From GCA-003244245 sp052390495 (GTDB lineage Bacteria; Actinomycetota; Actinomycetes; Mycobacteriales; Pseudonocardiaceae): DNA of 64,000 bases. Within the stretch, counting starts at the first letter, position 1; the number at the start of each line of letters is the position of its first letter. Shown here in pieces: positions 1 to 8,247 of the stretch. The translations under genes were made by a program, and so were the position numbers. Location: the NCBI GenBank assembly GCA_052390495.1, contig JBQTGW010000014.1, forward strand, positions 37,786-101,785. Reading direction: 5' to 3'. Under the pieces are notes generated by a model. The model was not told the DNA's origin. It ran no database searches and saw nothing but the letters and a program-made list of their open reading frames with translations.

Positions 1-1
1 A

Positions 2-73
2 CCGACGGTGAACCTGGTCATCGATGTGAGCGTCGTCGTCGCAGCGCTGATCGACATATTGCTTCCGACGTAA
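2..73 (+). CDS. Possible C-terminal tail of a truncated membrane protein
   Basis: An open frame runs in from the left edge and stops at TAA (71-73). Its 23 residues are strongly hydrophobic (VIDVSVVVAALIDILLPT), which would suit the end of a membrane segment. Nothing upstream is visible, so this may be chance. No family is recognised. Confidence 0.2.
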   Translation, partial: PTVNLVIDVSVVVAALIDILLPT

Positions 74-82
74 AGAGCTGCG

Positions 83-413
83 CAACGGACACGAGCATTC
101 ATCCACGCTTCCTTGAGTACGACTTTGATTGGAAGGCACCGAGACGGGCGGGTACCTTTACGCGAAGCGAAGGGTGGGGGAGTTCCCTGGCCGCACGACC
201 CACACCCGTCCCGGTGCCGGGTCGTCACTCTGCCCGCCCCGTACGGGACAATCCACCCCGAGCAGCGGGTATCTTGTGATCGTCAGCACCTCCCGACGGC
301 ACGGGGAACTTCCGTAGCTGTTTGGCTGGACTGCTCCATACGGGTAGCGTCTAACCACTATCCATCCCTGAGCCGCCTGCCTGACGAGGCTGCGTGACTG
401 TCAAGGAAGCGCC
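83..413. other. 331-bp intergenic leader, no convincing gene
   Basis: This stretch precedes the XRE regulator. Short overlapping frames exist on both strands, but none has recognisable sequence or a good ribosome-binding site. It contains GC-rich dyads such as the segment around 207-250. It is best read as a 5' region or remnant of an excised or decayed element. Confidence 0.4.
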
Positions 414-1952
414 ATGACTCGGCTTCGCAGTAAGAAGCAGGAGCGCCACCAAATCCGATGTGCGCTGCGCGCCACGGGCAAGTCATGGGTTGAGATCACC
501 GACATCTTCCGACAGCGCTACCGGGTCAATGCCCGGGTAGCCCTGCGCTATTCCCACGGCTGGAGTCAGCGGGAGGCGGCCGACGAATGGAACAAGCTCT
601 GGCCCGACGAACCGAAGACTTTGAAGAATTTTTCATATTGAGAATCGTGGCCGAGTAGCACCGGGTACGCCCCCCGCTTCGATAACCTCGACAAACTGGC
701 GCAGCTCTATCAATGCAGGGTCGGTGACTTGCTCGCAGACCTGCCCGATTATCGGGACCACGACGATGCCCACCACCCGGAATCCGCCACTCACGACGCG
801 TCTGGAGTGTCGAGTGGCGAACTCGTGATCGCCCGTCAAGTAGACGCTCTGCTGCTAGACTTCCTGCGTAAGCACGAGGCAGGCAGCTGGAGCAGACCCG
901 CGTCGTTCATGTTGCCAGCAGGCGCAGCCTCGCTGGCGCAGCGGCTGAGCGAGGTCACCTTCGATGAGTTGGCAGAGGCCATCATGATGTGGGTGCGGCG
1001 GCTCCCCAATCGCCGTGACGTGCTGTCGAAGCTGAGCGCAGCGCTGACGGTCGCGGCTGCCGCGCCGGTGCTGAACGTGCTCGACCCGCAGCTCACGCTG
1101 CACAGCGTCCTGGGACATCGGCATCTCGCGCAGCGGCTCGCCAAGACGGCTCCCGCCGAATTTCAGCAGCGAGCGATATCGGTTTATGCCGAGCTGACCC
1201 AGTTCGTCGGCTGGCTCTGTTTCAACCTGTGCGATTACCGCGGCGCCCAGCACTACTACGACGACGCCCGCAGCGCTGCCCATGATGCTCAGAACCTCGA
1301 GCTCGTTACCTATGCCTTGTGCTGCATGAGCCATCTTGCCACCTGGCAGGGCAAGCCGCGCGTCGGAATCGACCACGCCGTAGCCGCCGCAGCGTGGGCC
1401 AAACAGATACCCAGCCCGCACGCTCAAGCCTATGCAGCCGACGTTACGGTCCGCGCCTACGTCGCCGACAATCAACCGGGTAAGTTCCGGGAGGCACTCG
1501 ATCACGAGTACGTGGCGCTCACCGCGGTGCTTCCAGATGTGCCGACCGCCTCCTGCTGGACCTTCTACGGCGAAGCGTTCTACTGGTGCACCGCAAGCGA
1601 GGCTGCGCTGAAGCTCGAGCAACCCGAAGTGGCACTGAGTGCCATCGACAAGTCGCTGACCCTGGTCGACCCGGCGAACCTGCACGAAACGTCGTTCACG
1701 CTGCTTTTCCGTGCGGAGGCGCGCATCCAGCAGGAAGCCATCGACGAAGCCAGCAGCATTATCGGGGACGTGGCCCGCCGCGCGGCCGTTGGTCGCTCCC
1801 AGCGCTTGGACCAGCGAATCAGCAACTTGCGCGGCTTGCTCGTCCCGTGGCACCAGACCAAGCCGGTGCGCGAACTGGACGAACAACTGGCGGCCTACCG
1901 CCCCGCGTCGGGTAACGGCAACGGCAGTACAAACAGCACGTATTCACGGTAG
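414..1952 (+). pseudogene. XRE/TPR-type transcriptional regulator interrupted by an in-frame TGA
   Basis: The start ATG at 414 follows an AAGGAAG ribosome-binding site. The first 75 residues hold an HTH-like segment (KSWVEITDIF, GWSQREAADEWN) ending KNFSY, and a TGA stands at 639-641. The same frame then continues without another stop to 1952. The continuation (ESWPSSTGYAPRFDNLDKLAQLYQCRVGDLL, split here only by reading) is the expected rest of the DNA-binding region, followed by a long helical TPR-like sensor domain. Intact relatives usually read SYWE at this point, so one G-to-A change of a Trp codon explains the stop. Total length with the stop is 512 codons. Product is a truncated 75-residue peptide, or the full protein if the stop is read through. 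The family is common next to accessory genes in actinomycetes; the target is unknown. Confidence 0.8.
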
Positions 1953-2326
1953 TAGGCACCCGGCTTGCCGGGCACCGTGCCTATCTTCTGCCAGCCCCAG
2001 CGCTCATAGAGCGCATGGGTCTCGACGGCTTTGGGGTTGCTCGCCAGGGTCGCGGCTGGAGACCATCCCACCACCCCCGCCCCGACCGGAGGTTATAGCC
2101 GAAGACAAAGCCGACGAGCTGGTCCGCGACCCGTGCCGTCACCAGCGAGTAGTCGGCCCCTTGCAGTCCTCGTGTCGCCCGGTCCCGGAAGGCGCTGGAC
2201 TTCTCGCGGGTGTCCTCACTCGGCACCGCGCCGTACGCATCGGCGTAGGCGTCACAGCTCATCCATGAGCTGGGCCGCCTCGGCGCTGGTGTGGTGGGCG
2301 AGAGACGGGTCATCCGCAGGGAGCAT
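1895..2326 (-). pseudogene. Decayed GNAT-family N-acetyltransferase
   Basis: Read on the minus strand, an ATG at 2326 begins MLPADDPSLAHH and runs to AAQLMDEL, where the frame hits TGA. One frame over it continues as CDAYADAYGAVP to LVGFVFGYNLRSGRGWW. A second frame change leads to ASNPKAVETHALYERWGW and PGAYYREYVLFVLPLPLP before a stop at 1895-1897. The order fits a small acetyltransferase: a central strand, then the AxxLYERxGW motif near the C-terminus. At least two indels break it, so it should not yield an active enzyme. Its end overlaps the 3' end of the convergent XRE gene. Confidence 0.75.
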
Positions 2327-2439
2327 GGCGTCAGCCTATGGCCCATCGCATGCGGCGAACTCCTCACCCGCATGCCGGGCTGTCTGCGGTGGCTGACACC
2401 ATGCGAGTTCTAGTGATCAACCATGAGGAGATGGGGCAC

Positions 2440-3153
2440 GTGTCCGATACAACAGCGGGTGCGGTTGGTGCCACATCCGGTCCGCATGATCGCGAAATAA
2501 CAGAGGTATCCCCGTTAGGCCAACAAGACGCTGCGTGCAACTATTCACCCATGTCGAGCGCTGAGCCCTCCGCTCAGTGGTTAGCGGCAAGCTTGGAAGA
2601 GTACAAGTCACTAAGGGCTGAAATTGTTGATGCGATCCAGGCCCAGCGTCAGATTATGCAGATAGGAATAACCGGCCTGTCTGTGCTCGTAGGTCTCGGA
2701 TTGCAGCGCATAGATCCACTTCTTGCAGTACTTCTACTAATGATACTCGTCCCAATGTTAGCTATTTTCATTACAGCTGGAGCACTTGGAGAATTCTTTC
2801 GGGCAGCCAGGGCGAGTTCATTCCTTGCCTATAGGGAAGAAATTATTAATCACTACATTCCTGGACCCGCGTCTGCCCAGGAATGGGAGCAGTGGCTTCG
2901 GCTTCAACCTGTATACACAGTACGGGATCGGGCTCAGTTTCTTGCGACATTTTCTATCACTACAGGCGCTCTGACTCTTGGGTTCTATACGATTTTTACG
3001 TCGGATTTTCACATCGATCAACCTGTACCCCTCGTCTTCACCTTAGAGGCCGTAGCCGCAATCTTATGGGCGATAAATCCGATATTGTACGAATATATGC
3101 TACGACGAGCTCGGTATCAGTTTTATCAGAAGAATCTTTCGCGCCGAGATTGA
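2440..3153 (+). CDS. Low-GC four-helix membrane protein of unknown function
   Basis: The GTG at 2440 is chosen because GAGGAG (2425-2430) lies 9 nt upstream; ATGs at 2401 and 2431 lack proper spacing. The 237-residue product has a soluble start with an EYKSLRAEIVDAIQAQRQIMQ helix. A hydrophobic hairpin follows (ITGLSVLVGLGL, then LLAVLLLMILVPMLAIFIT), with an amphipathic stretch rich in Arg. A second pair of hydrophobic segments lies near the C-terminus (FSITTGALTLGFYTIF and FTLEAVAAILWAI). Base composition and codon use (ATA, TTA, AGA) differ sharply from the neighbours, which suggests recent acquisition. The layout of a long helix before a two-helix hairpin resembles membrane effectors such as SLATT proteins, but I see no diagnostic motif. 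Confidence 0.65.
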   Translation: MSDTTAGAVGATSGPHDREITEVSPLGQQDAACNYSPMSSAEPSAQWLAASLEEYKSLRAEIVDAIQAQRQIMQIGITGLSVLVGLGLQRIDPLLAVLLLMILVPMLAIFITAGALGEFFRAARASSFLAYREEIINHYIPGPASAQEWEQWLRLQPVYTVRDRAQFLATFSITTGALTLGFYTIFTSDFHIDQPVPLVFTLEAVAAILWAINPILYEYMLRRARYQFYQKNLSRRD

Positions 3154-3362
3154 TGGTCTGTTCGTAAGGGATGGAGCTTAAGCAAGGGCCGAACTCCGGG
3201 GCGTAGGAAGCCGTGATGGCCTCAGCCAATTCCGCGAGCTACTCGCCGCACGCACCAGCCAACTCCGGGCCGAGCTCCGGCCGTGAATATCAGCACACAG
3301 ATCTCGAGGAGTAACCTGCGCGTTGCGGCTCACCACCTGCCCGGCCGATGACGGGACGGATC

Positions 3363-3581
3363 TCAGGTCGCATCAACGGTCGTTGCGCTGACCGTCGACG
3401 GGTTCGGAATCGCCTCACCCTGCTCGCGCATCACCTCAAGGTGACCGCGCATCGCCTCATTCATCTCCGACAGGACTTCCTCTTCCGTGTCGCCGAGCAC
3501 GACGCAGCCGGGGAGGTCGGGGCTCCACGCACCGTAGCCGCCGTCGTCCGCTCGCTCGATGATGATCGCGTAGATATTCAT
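3363..3581 (-). CDS. hicB: HicB-type antitoxin
   Basis: The 72-residue product starts MNIYAIIIERADDGGYGAWSPDLPGC. This is the HicB beta-hairpin signature: an xxYGAWsPDLPGCVVLGDT core, then a helix beginning EEEVLSEMNEA. Its normal role is to bind and neutralise the HicA mRNA interferase and autoregulate the operon. AGGAGG lies 7 nt before the ATG. The start overlaps the stop of a HicA remnant in an ATGA, the usual translational coupling of hicAB. Because the partner is only a C-terminal stub, this antitoxin looks orphaned. It has no obvious C-terminal HTH. Confidence 0.8.
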   Translation of the reverse strand: MNIYAIIIERADDGGYGAWSPDLPGCVVLGDTEEEVLSEMNEAMRGHLEVMREQGEAIPNPSTVSATTVDAT

Positions 3582-3680
3582 TGCGGCCTCCTGTTGATCC
3601 TCGCCTGCTTCAGGATGCTGCGCTCGGTACCGATGGGCAAGTCCCGGCCCAGCCACCCGGCGCCACCGCATTCAGCGGGC
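3578..3680 (-). pseudogene. hicA: HicA toxin C-terminal remnant
   Basis: Immediately upstream of hicB, the minus strand encodes GWLGRDLPIGTERSILKQAR and ends at a TGA sharing bases with the hicB ATG. The motif RDLPxGTxRSILKQA is the C-terminal helix of HicA double-stranded RNA-binding-fold toxins. No methionine and no N-terminal half with the catalytic histidine is present. The inverted repeat at 3668-3720 starts where the homology ends. The toxin is therefore truncated and presumably inactive. Confidence 0.7.
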
Positions 3681-3720
3681 TGAGCGGGGTTATCAGGGTG
3701 CCGGTAACCCCGCTGAATGC
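3668..3720. repeat. Nested inverted repeat at the broken end of hicA
   Basis: Outer arms 3668-3677 (GCATTCAGCG) and 3711-3720 are exact reverse complements. An inner pair, 3683-3692 (AGCGGGGTTA) and 3704-3713, is also exact with an 11-nt loop. The two pairings compete for 3711-3713. It may be a terminator or a scar of the event that removed the toxin's 5' half. Confidence 0.6.
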
Positions 3721-3864
3721 GTATCACGGACGCACTCCTTGGGTGTGACGTACCGAGGAAAAGCGCGCGGCTCAGCTGCGACGGAGTCGGGTATGTCTTG
3801 GGGTGTCGGCGCGCTTCGGCGAACCGGGTGCGGTGTGCTGGGGGTGGGGGAGGACACTGGGGGC

Positions 3865-4932
3865 GTGCGCCTTCCTGTTATGCCGCCTGTTGCGCCGATG
3901 CTGGCCAAGCCCATCACAGGCATTCCTGTTGGTCAGCACTATGAGCCGAAGTGGGACGGGTTCAGGTCCATCGTTTTCCGGGACGGTGATGAGGTCGAGA
4001 TCGGCAGCCGCAACGAGCGGCCGATGACCCGCTACTTCCCCGAGGTCGTCGAGGCCGTCCTGGCGAACTTCCCGCCTCGCGCGGTGATCGACGGTGAGAT
4101 CGTCATCGCCGACCAGGAACGCAATACCCTCGACTTCGAGGCCTTGCAGCAGCGCATCCACCCAGCCGCCAGCCGGATCAAGCTGCTGGCCGAGCAGACC
4201 CCGGCCAGCTTCGTCGCCTTCGACCTGCTCGCGCTCGACGACACCGACCTCACCGGGCAGCCGCTCACCGTGCGGCGGGCCGCCCTCGAACAAGCCCTCG
4301 CCGATGCCGACGCACCGGTCCACCTCACCCCGGCTACCCAGGATCAGGACCTGGCCCGGCAGTGGTTCGACCAGTTCGAGGGTGCCGGGCTCGACGGCCT
4401 GATCGCCAAGCGGCTGGATCTGCGCTACCAGCCGGACAAGCGGGTCATGAGCAAGATCAAGCATGAGCGGACGGCCGACTGCGTGGTCGCCGGCTACCGG
4501 GTGCACAAGTCCGGTCCGGACGCCCTCGGGTCACTGCTGCTCGGGCTCTATGACGACCGGGGCGTCCTCGTGTCGGTCGGCGTGGTCGGCGCCTTCCCGA
4601 TGGCACGCCGTCGCCAGCTGCTCACCGAGCTGCAGCCGATGGTCACCACCTTCGACGACCACCCGTGGGCGTGGGCCCGGCAGGAAGAGGGGGAGCGCAC
4701 CCCGCGCAAGTCAGAGGCCAGCCGCTGGAACGTCGGCCGGGATCTGTCCTTTGTCCCGCTGCGGCCGGAGCGCGTCGTCGAGGTCCGCTACGACTATATG
4801 GAGGGGGTCCGGTTCCGGCACACCACCCAGTTCGTCCGCTGGCGTCCCGACCGCGACCCTCGCTCCTGCACCTACGACCAGCTCGAGCGACCCGTCCGCT
4901 TCGACCTCGCCGACGTCCTCACGAGCGCCTGA
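3865..4932 (+). CDS. ligC: ATP-dependent DNA ligase, LigC type
   Basis: This 355-residue ligase joins DNA nicks using ATP. The adenylation motif EPKWDGFR places the nucleophilic lysine at residue 29. Motif III (FDLLALD), motif IV (DGLIAKR) and motif V (MSKIKHERTADCVV) follow in order, with a C-terminal OB-fold domain. GTG 3865 is preferred because it gives the LPVMPPVAPMLAK N-terminus typical of mycobacterial LigC, with GGGAGGA 11 nt upstream; a longer form from 3739 would add unrelated residues. There is no polymerase or nuclease domain, so this is a stand-alone ligase. LigC proteins back up base excision repair; no Ku or LigD gene is nearby. Confidence 0.92.
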   Translation: MRLPVMPPVAPMLAKPITGIPVGQHYEPKWDGFRSIVFRDGDEVEIGSRNERPMTRYFPEVVEAVLANFPPRAVIDGEIVIADQERNTLDFEALQQRIHPAASRIKLLAEQTPASFVAFDLLALDDTDLTGQPLTVRRAALEQALADADAPVHLTPATQDQDLARQWFDQFEGAGLDGLIAKRLDLRYQPDKRVMSKIKHERTADCVVAGYRVHKSGPDALGSLLLGLYDDRGVLVSVGVVGAFPMARRRQLLTELQPMVTTFDDHPWAWARQEEGERTPRKSEASRWNVGRDLSFVPLRPERVVEVRYDYMEGVRFRHTTQFVRWRPDRDPRSCTYDQLERPVRFDLADVLTSA

Positions 4933-4986
4933 GACCCGGGCATCAGGGCCGGACACACCGAGCACGAGCGCCTGACACGCCGAGCA

Positions 4987-5289
4987 TCAGGGGCGCTTGG
5001 AGCGGCGCTGGTTGATGTGACCGCCGATTAGCATGATCACTAGCAGGGTGCCTAGGGCGATCAGCCAGACGTCTTCGACGTAGCTCGTGTGATTGCCGAT
5101 GAGCATCGCGAACATCGCGATTGCGGTGATCCATCCGGCGATTGCGGTGGCCTTCGGGAATGTGCCGTGCCAGCCCCACTGCGCCGATGGTTCCTGGGCC
5201 GATGGTTCCTGGGCGCCGTCACCATGGGGCACCACGTCGGTCGAGGGCTCGTCGGTGGGGTGCTGACTTGTCGCGGCCACGCCTGTCAT
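4987..5289 (-). CDS. DUF2631 family small membrane protein
   Basis: The 100-residue product has a Pro/Ser/Gln-rich soluble N-terminus with a repeated AQEPS motif and a WGWHGTFPKATAIAGW segment. Two predicted transmembrane helices follow (ITAIAMFAMLIGN and VWLIALGTLLVIMLIG), then a basic C-terminal tail. The WGWHG and membrane pattern matches DUF2631 proteins such as Rv2876, found beside dxr and rip1 in mycobacteria. The location here, 0.5 kb from dxr, agrees. Function is unknown. Confidence 0.75.
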   Translation of the reverse strand: MTGVAATSQHPTDEPSTDVVPHGDGAQEPSAQEPSAQWGWHGTFPKATAIAGWITAIAMFAMLIGNHTSYVEDVWLIALGTLLVIMLIGGHINQRRSKRP

Positions 5290-5359
5290 CGTTGCACAGT
5301 CCGGCCAGCGGGGCAGACGGGACCTGCGTCTGCAGATCCCGTCCGCCCCGCTGGGTTGG

Positions 5360-5629
5360 TCAGCTACGAACCGCCCTGCGTCCCACGACCACCCGGTAGA
5401 TCGCCAGAACGACGATCGACCCGATGATTGCGACGAGCCAGGTCTGGATACTCCAGAACTCTCTGAGTCCCACCCCGAAGATGCGGCTGCCGATGAAGCC
5501 TCCCAGCAGCGCTCCGGCTACACCCAGCAACATGGTGATGATGATGCCGCCCGGGTCCTTACCCGGCATGATCGCCTTCGCGATGGCCCCGGCGATCAGG
5601 CCGAGCACGATCCATCCGATGATGCCCAT
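5360..5629 (-). CDS. GlsB/YeaQ/YmgE family stress membrane protein
   Basis: The 89-residue protein is almost entirely hydrophobic with the family pattern MGIIGWIVLGLIAGAIAKAI, then a PGKDPGGIIITMLLGVAGA loop and helix with glycine zippers (LLGGFIG). A last helix precedes a basic end. The ATG at 5629 is preceded by GGAAGGAG. This family has three membrane helices and is linked to envelope stress in other bacteria, without a defined activity. It is divergent from dxr. Confidence 0.85.
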   Translation of the reverse strand: MGIIGWIVLGLIAGAIAKAIMPGKDPGGIIITMLLGVAGALLGGFIGSRIFGVGLREFWSIQTWLVAIIGSIVVLAIYRVVVGRRAVRS

Positions 5630-5782
5630 GCCTACTCCTTCCGTGAAGGAGAGCTGGCCCCGCCACGCCAACTCCAAGAACGCACCCCAGGAGCCCGGTG
5701 AACCGGTCCCGCACAGGCAGCGTTATCCCGTTGGGTGGGCTATGCAGCCGCCGAAGCGGTGCCGTCCAGGAGAATGACCGAG

Positions 5783-7021
5783 ATGGACCCCTCCGATCGT
5801 CCGCGTTCGGTACTGCTGCTCGGCAGTACCGGCTCCATCGGCCTGCAAGCCCTCGACGTCATGCGCCGCAACCCAGCGCGCTTCCGGGCCGTCGGGCTCG
5901 CCGCAGGCGGGGCCGATCCGCAAGCCCTGGCCGCGCAGGTACTGCAGACCGGGGCCTGCGCTGTCGCCGTCACTCGCGGCCGGTCGGCTCAGGATCTGCA
6001 GCTGGCGCTGTTCGCCGAGGCGCAGCGACGCGGGTACGACCGGGGCAAGTACCGGATGCCGCGGATTCTGGCCGGCCCCGACGCGGTGGTCGAGCTGATC
6101 GCCACCGAGCCCGCCGACGTGGTGCTCAACGGGGTGACCGGTTCCCGGGGCCTGGCACCGACCCTGGCCGCCCTGCGCAGCGGGGCGCGGCTGGCCCTGG
6201 CCAACAAGGAGTCCCTGGTGGCTGGGGGTGCTCTGGTCACCAAAACCGCCGCCCCCGGTCAGATCGTTCCGGTGGATTCGGAGCATTCCGCGCTGGCCCA
6301 GTGCTTACGCGCGGGCAGCCGGGCGGAGGTGGCCCGGCTGGTGCTCACCGCGTCGGGGGGGCCATTCCGTGGGCGGCGCCGCGAGGAACTGGCGGGTGTC
6401 ACTGCCGAGCAGGCTCTGGCGCACCCCACCTGGCGAATGGGTCCGGTGGTCACTGTGAACTCAGCCACTCTGGTGAACAAGGGGTTGGAGCTGATCGAGA
6501 CACACTTGCTTTTCGGCGTTCCCTACGACCGCATCGACGTGGTGGTGCACCCGCAGTCCGTGATCCACTCGATGGTCACCTTCACGGACGGCTCCACAAT
6601 GGCCCAAGCCAGCCCACCCGACATGCGGTTGCCGATCGCGCTGGCGCTGGGCTGGCCGGACCGGGTGGCCGACGCGGTGCAGGCCTGCGACTTCGGCTGT
6701 CCCATGAGCTGGACGTTCGAGCCGGTGGACACCGCGACGTTCCCCGCCATTGAGCTGGCCAGGGCGGCAGGTGGGTCGGGCGGCTGCGTGCCCGCGGTGT
6801 TCAATGCCGCGAACGAGGAGGCCGTGGCCGCGTTTCTCGAAGACCGCATCGCCTTCCACGGCATTGTCGACACCGTGGAGGCTGTGTTGGGCGAGGCGCA
6901 CGGGTGGCGCCACGACCCGACTACGGTAGAGGACGTGCTGGCTGCTGAGGGTTGGGCGCGGAGCAGGGCCAGAGAGTTACTTGGCGGCAGGCCCGCCCGA
7001 GCCGAGAGGAGCGAAGCGTGA
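5783..7021 (+). CDS. dxr: 1-deoxy-D-xylulose 5-phosphate reductoisomerase
   Basis: Dxr makes 2-C-methyl-D-erythritol 4-phosphate with NADPH, the committed step of the non-mevalonate isoprenoid pathway. The Rossmann motif GSTGSIG is at residues 14-20, followed by ANKESLV and the metal-binding PVDSEHSAL. The Ser-rich MGPVVTVNSATLVNKGLE and a C-terminal helical domain complete it. The length, 412 residues, is usual. ATG 5783 is 10 nt from AGGAG (5768-5772); ATG 5774 is too close to it. The stop overlaps the rip1 start (GTGA), so the genes are coupled, and ispG of the same pathway follows rip1. Confidence 0.96.
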   Translation: MDPSDRPRSVLLLGSTGSIGLQALDVMRRNPARFRAVGLAAGGADPQALAAQVLQTGACAVAVTRGRSAQDLQLALFAEAQRRGYDRGKYRMPRILAGPDAVVELIATEPADVVLNGVTGSRGLAPTLAALRSGARLALANKESLVAGGALVTKTAAPGQIVPVDSEHSALAQCLRAGSRAEVARLVLTASGGPFRGRRREELAGVTAEQALAHPTWRMGPVVTVNSATLVNKGLELIETHLLFGVPYDRIDVVVHPQSVIHSMVTFTDGSTMAQASPPDMRLPIALALGWPDRVADAVQACDFGCPMSWTFEPVDTATFPAIELARAAGGSGGCVPAVFNAANEEAVAAFLEDRIAFHGIVDTVEAVLGEAHGWRHDPTTVEDVLAAEGWARSRARELLGGRPARAERSEA

Positions 7022-8226
7022 CGTTTGTGCTGGGTGTGGTGCTGTTCGCGGTGGGGATTGGTATCTCCGTAGCGTTGCACGAAGCCGGCCACATGTGCAG
7101 CGCCAAGGCCTTCGGCATGAAGGTACGTCGCTACTTCATCGGCTTCGGCCCCACCTTGTTCTCCTTCCGCCGAGGGGAGACCGAGTACGGCCTCAAGGCA
7201 ATCCCCGCGGGTGGCTTCTGCGACATCGCCGGGATGACCGCCCAGGAGACCCTGCACGATCCCGATGACCGCAGGCGCGCGTTCTTCCGCTACCCCACCT
7301 GGAAGCGGGTGGTGGTCCTTTCGGCAGGCTCGCTGACCCACTTCGCCCTGGGCATCGTGCTGATCTACGTGATGACGGTGTCCACGGGTTTGCTGAAACC
7401 GATCCCGAACGCGGACCCCACCGGGATAGCCACGGTCAGTCCGTGCACCAGCCTGAACGACGACGGCTCCTGCCCGGCCGGTTCCCCGGCCCCGGCCAGG
7501 GATGCGGGCTTGCAGCCGGGCGATCGTGTGCTGGCCGTGGCAGGCACCCCGGTGCAGGACCGCAAGGAACTCTACGCCGCAATCCAGAGCCGCTCCGGTC
7601 CAACCGAGTTCCGGCTCGAGCGTGACGGTCAACAACGCACAGCGACAGTCGACGTCGCTCAGGTCCCGGCCTGGGCCGTGGGAGGCCAGGGTGACGCCCC
7701 TGTCGGGGCGATCGGCGTGAAGTTGCAACCCACGGCCGAAGTGGTGCAGTACGGCCCGGTGGATGCGGTGGGCGAGACCTTCACGTTTACCGGCACAATG
7801 TTCGTCAATACCTGGGAGGGGCTTAAGCAGTTCCCCGAGAAGGTCCCGTTGCTGCTCAATCGGATTGGTGGGGAGTATCGCGAGGACACCCCGATCAGCG
7901 TGGTGGGAGCCAGCGTGTTGGGTGGCGATGCCGTGGATCTCGGCGCTTGGGCGTTCTTTCTGTTCCTGCTGGCCGCGCTGAACTTCTTCATCGGGGTGTT
8001 CAACCTGCTTCCGCTGCTCCCGCTGGACGGCGGACACATCGCGGTCAACCTCTACGAGCGGGCCCGCAATCTCGTCCGGCAGGCTCGCGGGCGTCCGGCA
8101 GGCCCACCGGTGGACTACAACCGGCTGATGCCACTCACCTATGCCGTGATGATCGTGTTCATCGGAGTGAGTGCCCTGACGCTTATCGCCGACATCGTCA
8201 ATCCCATGCGGTTCGGGCGCCAATGA
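7018..8226 (+). CDS. rip1: Site-2 intramembrane metalloprotease Rip1/RseP
   Basis: This 402-residue zinc protease cleaves transmembrane anti-sigma factors and other substrates within the membrane. The first helix carries HEAGH at residues 21-25. A central PDZ domain (around 150-230) includes AGLQPGDRVLAVAGTPV. The last part holds the FNLLPLLPLDGGH motif near 330-340 that supplies the third zinc ligand, then a final membrane helix. GTG 7018 overlaps the dxr stop and aligns with the mycobacterial Rip1 start. Order dxr-rip1-ispG is conserved in mycobacteria. Confidence 0.95.
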   Translation: MTFVLGVVLFAVGIGISVALHEAGHMCSAKAFGMKVRRYFIGFGPTLFSFRRGETEYGLKAIPAGGFCDIAGMTAQETLHDPDDRRRAFFRYPTWKRVVVLSAGSLTHFALGIVLIYVMTVSTGLLKPIPNADPTGIATVSPCTSLNDDGSCPAGSPAPARDAGLQPGDRVLAVAGTPVQDRKELYAAIQSRSGPTEFRLERDGQQRTATVDVAQVPAWAVGGQGDAPVGAIGVKLQPTAEVVQYGPVDAVGETFTFTGTMFVNTWEGLKQFPEKVPLLLNRIGGEYREDTPISVVGASVLGGDAVDLGAWAFFLFLLAALNFFIGVFNLLPLLPLDGGHIAVNLYERARNLVRQARGRPAGPPVDYNRLMPLTYAVMIVFIGVSALTLIADIVNPMRFGRQ

Positions 8227-8247
8227 CTAGTCAGGAGATGATGATCC

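Noticed and set aside
113..397. Coding gene in the left intergenic leader
   Set aside because: Overlapping frames on both strands, no recognisable sequence and no ribosome-binding site.
639..641. Selenocysteine at the in-frame TGA of the 414-1952 gene
   Set aside because: The position is Trp in relatives, the protein is a regulator without redox motif, and no SelB-type hairpin is evident after the codon.
6523..8223. Long minus-strand open frame opposite dxr and rip1
   Set aside because: It is the mirror of two strongly conserved genes in high-GC DNA; its sequence has no family features and no ribosome-binding site.
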